A stretch of 64,000 bases of DNA from Epichloe hybrida (lineage: Eukaryota > Ascomycota > Sordariomycetes > Hypocreales > Clavicipitaceae), in NCBI GenBank assembly GCA_019022495.1, contig JAFEKR010000016.1:372001-436000 (forward strand), read 5' to 3'. The translations under genes were made by a program, and so were the position numbers. The notes below the pieces were generated by a model. The model was given only the letters and a program-made list of their open reading frames with translations, had not been told where the DNA came from and made no database searches. Shown here piece after piece: positions 59,873 to 64,000 of this stretch; position 1 is the stretch's first letter, and each line of letters starts with the position of its first letter.

Positions 59873-60660
59873 TTGTAGAAAGGGCCAAAATGGCGGTTTC
59901 TACATGAGAAGAAGAGCTAATCGTGAAACCCAAAAAGTAAACTGAAGAATAAAACAGAAATCGGAAAGTAAATCGAGATTGAGATGACTTGCTGTGTTTC
60001 GGCCAGCGCATTTGTACTGCAGGTCGAATTAGCCTAGGAAGCTTGTCTGATACCAGGTGACATTACTTTTGCTTCCCCCTGGGGCCAAGGATCTGCGAGC
60101 AGCACCACCAACCAGTATGCGGGCATCCGCGCTCTCGATGACATTCATGCTGACAACGGGTCATGCTAATGATGTTCGAGGACTGCAGGGCTACCGTATA
60201 CTATGACCAGGGATCCTCGATATGCAGTCATCAAGACTGCATTTGCATTGATATTGGGAGCTTATGTCATGAAGTCCGTGGCTCCAGCACTTACTTGAAT
60301 CCTTCCATTGGTCCCAACTTTGTCACACTTTCTCGAACATGGCAAGTTCGCATTTGAGGTCCGCCAAATGTAAGCCAGTGCGGAAAGGGTGCTCCCTCGG
60401 TTGAATGCCGATAAGCCCACCAGCTGACCATCAATAATAGTACGCTGACGGCATGCTGACGGCATGCTGACGGCTGTCTTATATCATCTTTTGCAACATT
60501 GACGAGATGTGACGAAGCATGGTCAGCAGTTTTTAGAGAATTTGAGCCGTCGGCTGTGGCGAGGGAATCATGTTTCCTACAAGAACTGCCTGAACCTGGG
60601 TCCGCAAAGGGTGGCCAAGCTACGAATACGAATTGGACACAAGACGGACCAGAAGTTCCC
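59873..60660. promoter_or_regulatory. Shared divergent upstream region with 11-bp tandem repeat
   Basis: I see no gene between the divergently transcribed methyltransferase and monooxygenase, apart from a possible upstream exon of the latter. At about 60443-60475 the unit GCTGACGGCAT occurs three times; a regulator site is possible but unproven. Confidence 0.4.
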
Positions 60661-62438
60661 ATGTACACACTTCCTGAAATACCTCGAATCGATCGCCATG
60701 CCGACGAGCCGCGCGGACTGAGAGTTGCAGTCATTGGTGCGGGTATATCCGGCATCATTGCCGGGGTACTGCTCCCAGCCAAGGTTCCCGGTATTGAACT
60801 GACGATTTTTGAGAAGAATCCAGATGTTGTTAGTCAGAACCTCTGAATGTATCTGAATAAATCCTTTTGATGTCCAGATGCTGATATGCAGTCAAGGGCG
60901 GAGCGTGGTTCGAAAACGTCTATCCTGGTGTTCGCTGCGACGTACCAGCACATGTGTACCAGACATCGTTTGAGATAAATACCCAGTGGAGCGAGGTGTA
61001 CGCACAGGGTGAGGAAATACGACAGTACTGGACAAGAACGGCGAGGAAACATGGACTTTACAAGTACTTGAAGCTCTCTCAGCGCGTTGAAAATCTGTCT
61101 TGGGATAGTACAAAGGCTATCTGGCACGTCACTGTGCAGAACCTCCCAACAGGAGAAAGCCATGTTCATGAAACCGACTTTGTACTTGGCGCAATTGGCC
61201 GCTTCAATGACTGGAAGATACCCAATTATCCGGGAATCAAGGACTTCGAGGGGTTGATCCGCCATGCGTCAAATTGGGACCCTACATTCGACGTTGCAGG
61301 GAAGAAAGCTGCCGTTATTGGAAATGGGTCAACGGGCATTCAATTGATGACCAATATCTACAACAAGACTGCACGGCTGGACCACTATGCCCGCAGCAAA
61401 ACGTGGATTGCGCCAGACTTTCTGGGCGATTCAACGAGCCTAGAGTCTTTTCCAATATCTGAAGAGACCAAAAGATCCTTCAGCGACATGGACGTGTACC
61501 TTGAATATCGTAAGAATATTGAACAAAACTTCTGGCGTGGAATCGATGGTTGGCTCAAGGGATCAGAAAGCAACCATCAAGCGCGCGAGGAATTCGTACA
61601 ACATGCTCAACGACGACTTGCCAAAAGGCCGCATCTTGTTGATTCCATGATTCCTGATTTTTCTCCCCACTGCCGCCGCTTGACTCCAGGTCCCGGGTAT
61701 TTTGAGGCCATTACTTCGGACAAGGTCGAGTACATTCAGACCCCAATTCGGCGATTTACACGGACTGGAATTGAGACGGTTGATGGCACGCATCGAGAAG
61801 TGGACGCAATCTTCGCTGCCACCGGCGCAAACATTAACGCAGTGCCCCCATTCAGTATCACGGCGAACGGCAAGGATCTTACGAAACTTTGGTCCGAGGG
61901 AGGAGAATACGGATTTCCATATAGTTATCTTGGTATTGCCACCCCTGGATTTCCAAACCTTCTCTTTATCCTCGGGCCCAATGGTGCAGGTCGCACGGGA
62001 ACGGTTCCGCACAACGTGGAAGTGCAAGTAACACTCTTTGCAAGGATTCTGCGCAAGGTCAGCCGAGAAGGCATCAAGACGATCCAACCATCCAAGAAAG
62101 CCACTGATGATTTTATACAATATTCGGATGCGTTCTGGAAAACCACGGTTTTATCCGAAAAATGCAGTTCGTGGTACAATGGTGGCATTCCTGGATCGCG
62201 TGTCCATGGTTTGTGGCCTGGCAGCTCATCCCTGGTATCTATCATTTCTCATGACCCAAGATGGGAAGATTGGGAATACGAGTATCTTACCGATACCGGA
62301 AATCGTCTTTTGTGGTACTTTGGTAATGGCAGCACTAAAAGGGAGCGCAACATGGACCATGATGTTACCTCATACCTTGTCGATCCAGCTGAAATAGATT
62401 TGAAAAAGCTTCACGAAGGCTGGTGGAGTGTCTCTTAA
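60661..62438 (+). CDS. Flavin monooxygenase, Baeyer-Villiger type, 2 exons
   Basis: An FAD- and NADPH-dependent monooxygenase of 569 residues. Exon 1 is 60661-60828 and exon 2 is 60897-62438. The 68-bp intron starts GTTAGT and ends GTCAAG, and joins NPDV to GGAWFENVYPG, exactly where this family has NPDVGGTW. The FAD-binding GAGISG is at 26-31. The Baeyer-Villiger fingerprint is FEGLIRHASNWD, fitting FxGxxxHxxxW with Asp instead of the usual Pro. The NADPH-binding GNGSTG follows, then ATGANI and a C-terminal domain. Substrate unknown; such enzymes often act on ketones in secondary metabolism or detoxification. An open frame continues upstream of ATG 60661 to about 60502 without an ATG (PEPGSAKGG...), so a 5' exon may exist and the true start may lie further left. 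Confidence 0.82.
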
Positions 62439-62521
62439 GCAGAGTATAAAGACATAATTTTTTACCTAGAAATGTAATTATCATGTAAAAGAGCTCGGAA
62501 AATCCAGGGAAACAAAAACAT

Positions 62522-62902
62522 TCATTTATCATCAACTGGCAAACATGAAATGTTGCTCTTATGCATTGTCGTGAAAATTACAACGAGACAGTTGGGCAAT
62601 ACTAATATGAAAATCATCCCACAAATCCAGTTGAAGCATTCTTCTCCACCAGGGATATGACCTTTAAAATACGGAGCATTTTTCGCAAGGTGACGAATAA
62701 CGATGTAGGCCAAGCTGGTAATACCAAACCCAAAGTTGAATTTGGTATTACGCTCTGGCGAGCCTTTGGGCTTCTTGATACTTGACGAAAACCATTGCCA
62801 ATTCCGAATGTCTCGAGAAATTGTAACATTGTAACATTGAACGAGTGGGCAAATCAGCCGTAGCATGGCCTTCGAGAAGGGGGTTGCTGGTCGGGTGAGC
62901 AA
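62522..62902 (-). pseudogene. Possible RTA1-like membrane protein remnant
   Basis: A minus-strand frame of up to 126 codons without a good ATG. Its C-terminal half resembles the end of fungal RTA1-like seven-helix proteins (lipid-translocation and stress-resistance family): an AYIVIRHLAKNAPYFKGHIP segment like the family's IRxxxRxxE..G loop, then EECFNWICGMIF with a hydrophobic helix and a closing H..S....LP. Several expected residues are altered and nothing upstream resembles the other helices. I take it as a decayed remnant with low confidence; chance similarity is possible. Confidence 0.3.
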
Positions 62903-63318
62903 CCACGGAGTTAGGCCACGGAACCGAGATGAGTCAGTTTCGCCCGATCAAACGTTTGCGAAGAAATCCAACCGGATCAACAAGATGCTGAGGTCATATA
63001 AGCTGACACTAAATGGCTTACTTTGTTCACTTCATTCGGTCATCAACGTAAGCAATACTCCCCTGATGATTGCTTCTACATGTCTCATTCGTGGAATCTT
63101 CGTGTTCATTGTAGCCAAGGGGCGATCCCTCGGTCCTTTTTCAGAATGCGGAAATTACGTATGCTAAGAACGAAAAAGTCTCGTAGAGGCGGCGGATTCT
63201 TTATGTCCAATCTTTCCGCCTGTACAATGTGGCCAGACGTAAACCCCGTAGCAGGTTGGCCTCCGTACTTGTCTCCCAGTCGGCAAGACGAACCCCCTGT
63301 TTTCATACTTCATTGACC

Positions 63319-64000
63319 ATGTCCACGAGAAACCTTCCTTCGGCTCACCCCTTTCCGCCCGATGTTCTAGCGTGTCATGGCAGCAGCAGCAGCAGTTTGG
63401 TGGCTCTTGGTGGTGGCTCAAAGACAGGGACTCGCCCGACTCAGAAAATATCTGGCCCAGCCTCCACCTTGAACATCACAGAGACTTCGAACGAGTATGA
63501 TGACGAGGCTGGATCCAACAAGGTCCAACACAGTGAGTTGTCGGCTCGCATAGACGCTTACATCCATACGAACCCCTTGATCGGACTACCAGCCTCTATA
63601 ATGGTGGACGGCGCTCAAGTTCGATTTGGTCCTCATATACCGGCTCGTCGGGCTGCCATCGCCTATTTTTTATCGGTCGGCATATGCCCAGATTCGCTGC
63701 CTTTGGTATACGCCAAGGTTGACAAGGGAAAAGCCAGGCGCATCGCCTGCTTGTATGAAGAGCTACAGCCCTCGCCTGAGGACAAACTCACTCAAGCTTC
63801 ATACCGTGCACTGGCTGAAGAAACGCTGGCACAATGGAAGTTTGTGAAAGCCACGGGGCTCCGTATCGAATACAATCCCTCCATGAGAGGTGAACCGGAT
63901 CCATACTCTAATCCCAGGCGGCTCATTCTCGATGTGAGACAGAAGAACCATCTCTTCGTCACCGCCACCCGATCAGCATATGGTGCTGCGTCTTTTGAGC
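63319..64000 (+). CDS. Unrecognised protein, 5' part only, runs off the right edge
   Basis: From ATG 63319 (MSTRNLPSAHPFPP) the frame stays open for 227 codons to the end of the window. The first 75 residues are low-complexity (a Ser run at about 22-26, then GGG). After that the sequence looks globular and evolved: ARIDAYIHTNPLIGLPAS, AIAYFLSVGICPDSLPLVYA, ALAEETLAQWKFVKATG, and a segment GEPDPYSNPRRLILDVRQKN followed by HLFVTATRSAYG. I have the impression of a fungal family with DPY-NPR and HLFV-T signatures but cannot name it. Its start follows the putative RTA1 remnant on the opposite strand. Introns are possible but none is required in what is visible. Confidence 0.6.
   Translation, partial: MSTRNLPSAHPFPPDVLACHGSSSSSLVALGGGSKTGTRPTQKISGPASTLNITETSNEYDDEAGSNKVQHSELSARIDAYIHTNPLIGLPASIMVDGAQVRFGPHIPARRAAIAYFLSVGICPDSLPLVYAKVDKGKARRIACLYEELQPSPEDKLTQASYRALAEETLAQWKFVKATGLRIEYNPSMRGEPDPYSNPRRLILDVRQKNHLFVTATRSAYGAASFE

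Overview
This is nuclear DNA from a filamentous ascomycete (Pezizomycotina; a Sordariomycete, perhaps Hypocreales, is my guess from protein character, not proven). The evidence is short 50-130 bp GT-AG introns, a fungal gene set (Zn2Cys6 factor, cystinosin-like PQ-loop protein, kinesin-3, Baeyer-Villiger-type monooxygenase), and two retrotransposons degraded in the CpA-to-TpA manner of repeat-induced point mutation (RIP). It is not bacterial; there are no operons and I see no CRISPR or rRNA.

Layout. 1-3,000: decayed DNA with a truncated secreted-peptide frame and a frameshifted phosphotransferase (APH-fold) pseudogene. 3,095-5,849: a leukotriene A4 hydrolase-type aminopeptidase convergent with a small DUF952 gene. 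5,987-15,556: a heavily RIPped Ty1/Copia element on the minus strand with three LTRs and a duplicated gag half, bounded by the 5-bp target duplication AAGAT. It splits what was a roughly 320-bp divergent promoter between the DUF952 gene and TEN1. 15,744-25,852: TEN1 (telomere-capping CST subunit), a kinesin-3 motor, a cytochrome b5 and the mitochondrial protease OMA1. 26,017-34,465: a second retrotransposon, a minus-strand Ty3/gypsy chromovirus with unusually short 94-bp LTRs, target duplication GGCAG, and an extra reading frame behind integrase. 35,997-38,222: a regulator with a C-terminal Zn2Cys6 cluster. 38,223-45,096: about 7 kb of gene-free DNA rich in short tandem repeats. 45,097-55,549: B-type cyclin, Ca2+-regulated mitochondrial aspartate/glutamate carrier, a secreted Kex2-site repeat precursor, and a cystinosin-like transporter. 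55,550-58,196: a minisatellite and a fungal protein with a long Asn/Gln tract. 58,838-64,000: accessory-looking genes: homocysteine S-methyltransferase, flavin monooxygenase, an RTA1-like remnant, and an unrecognised gene running off the right edge.

Most genes are unlinked housekeeping functions: mitochondrial (OMA1, the carrier, possibly the aminopeptidase), cell cycle and telomere (cyclin B, TEN1), and transport (kinesin-3, cystinosin). The most novel items are the secreted Kex2-repeat precursor at 53,137-54,060, the extra ORF of the short-LTR chromovirus, and the uneven RIP pattern over the three-LTR Copia array. Exon boundaries were placed by eye from splice consensus, reading frame and family conservation.
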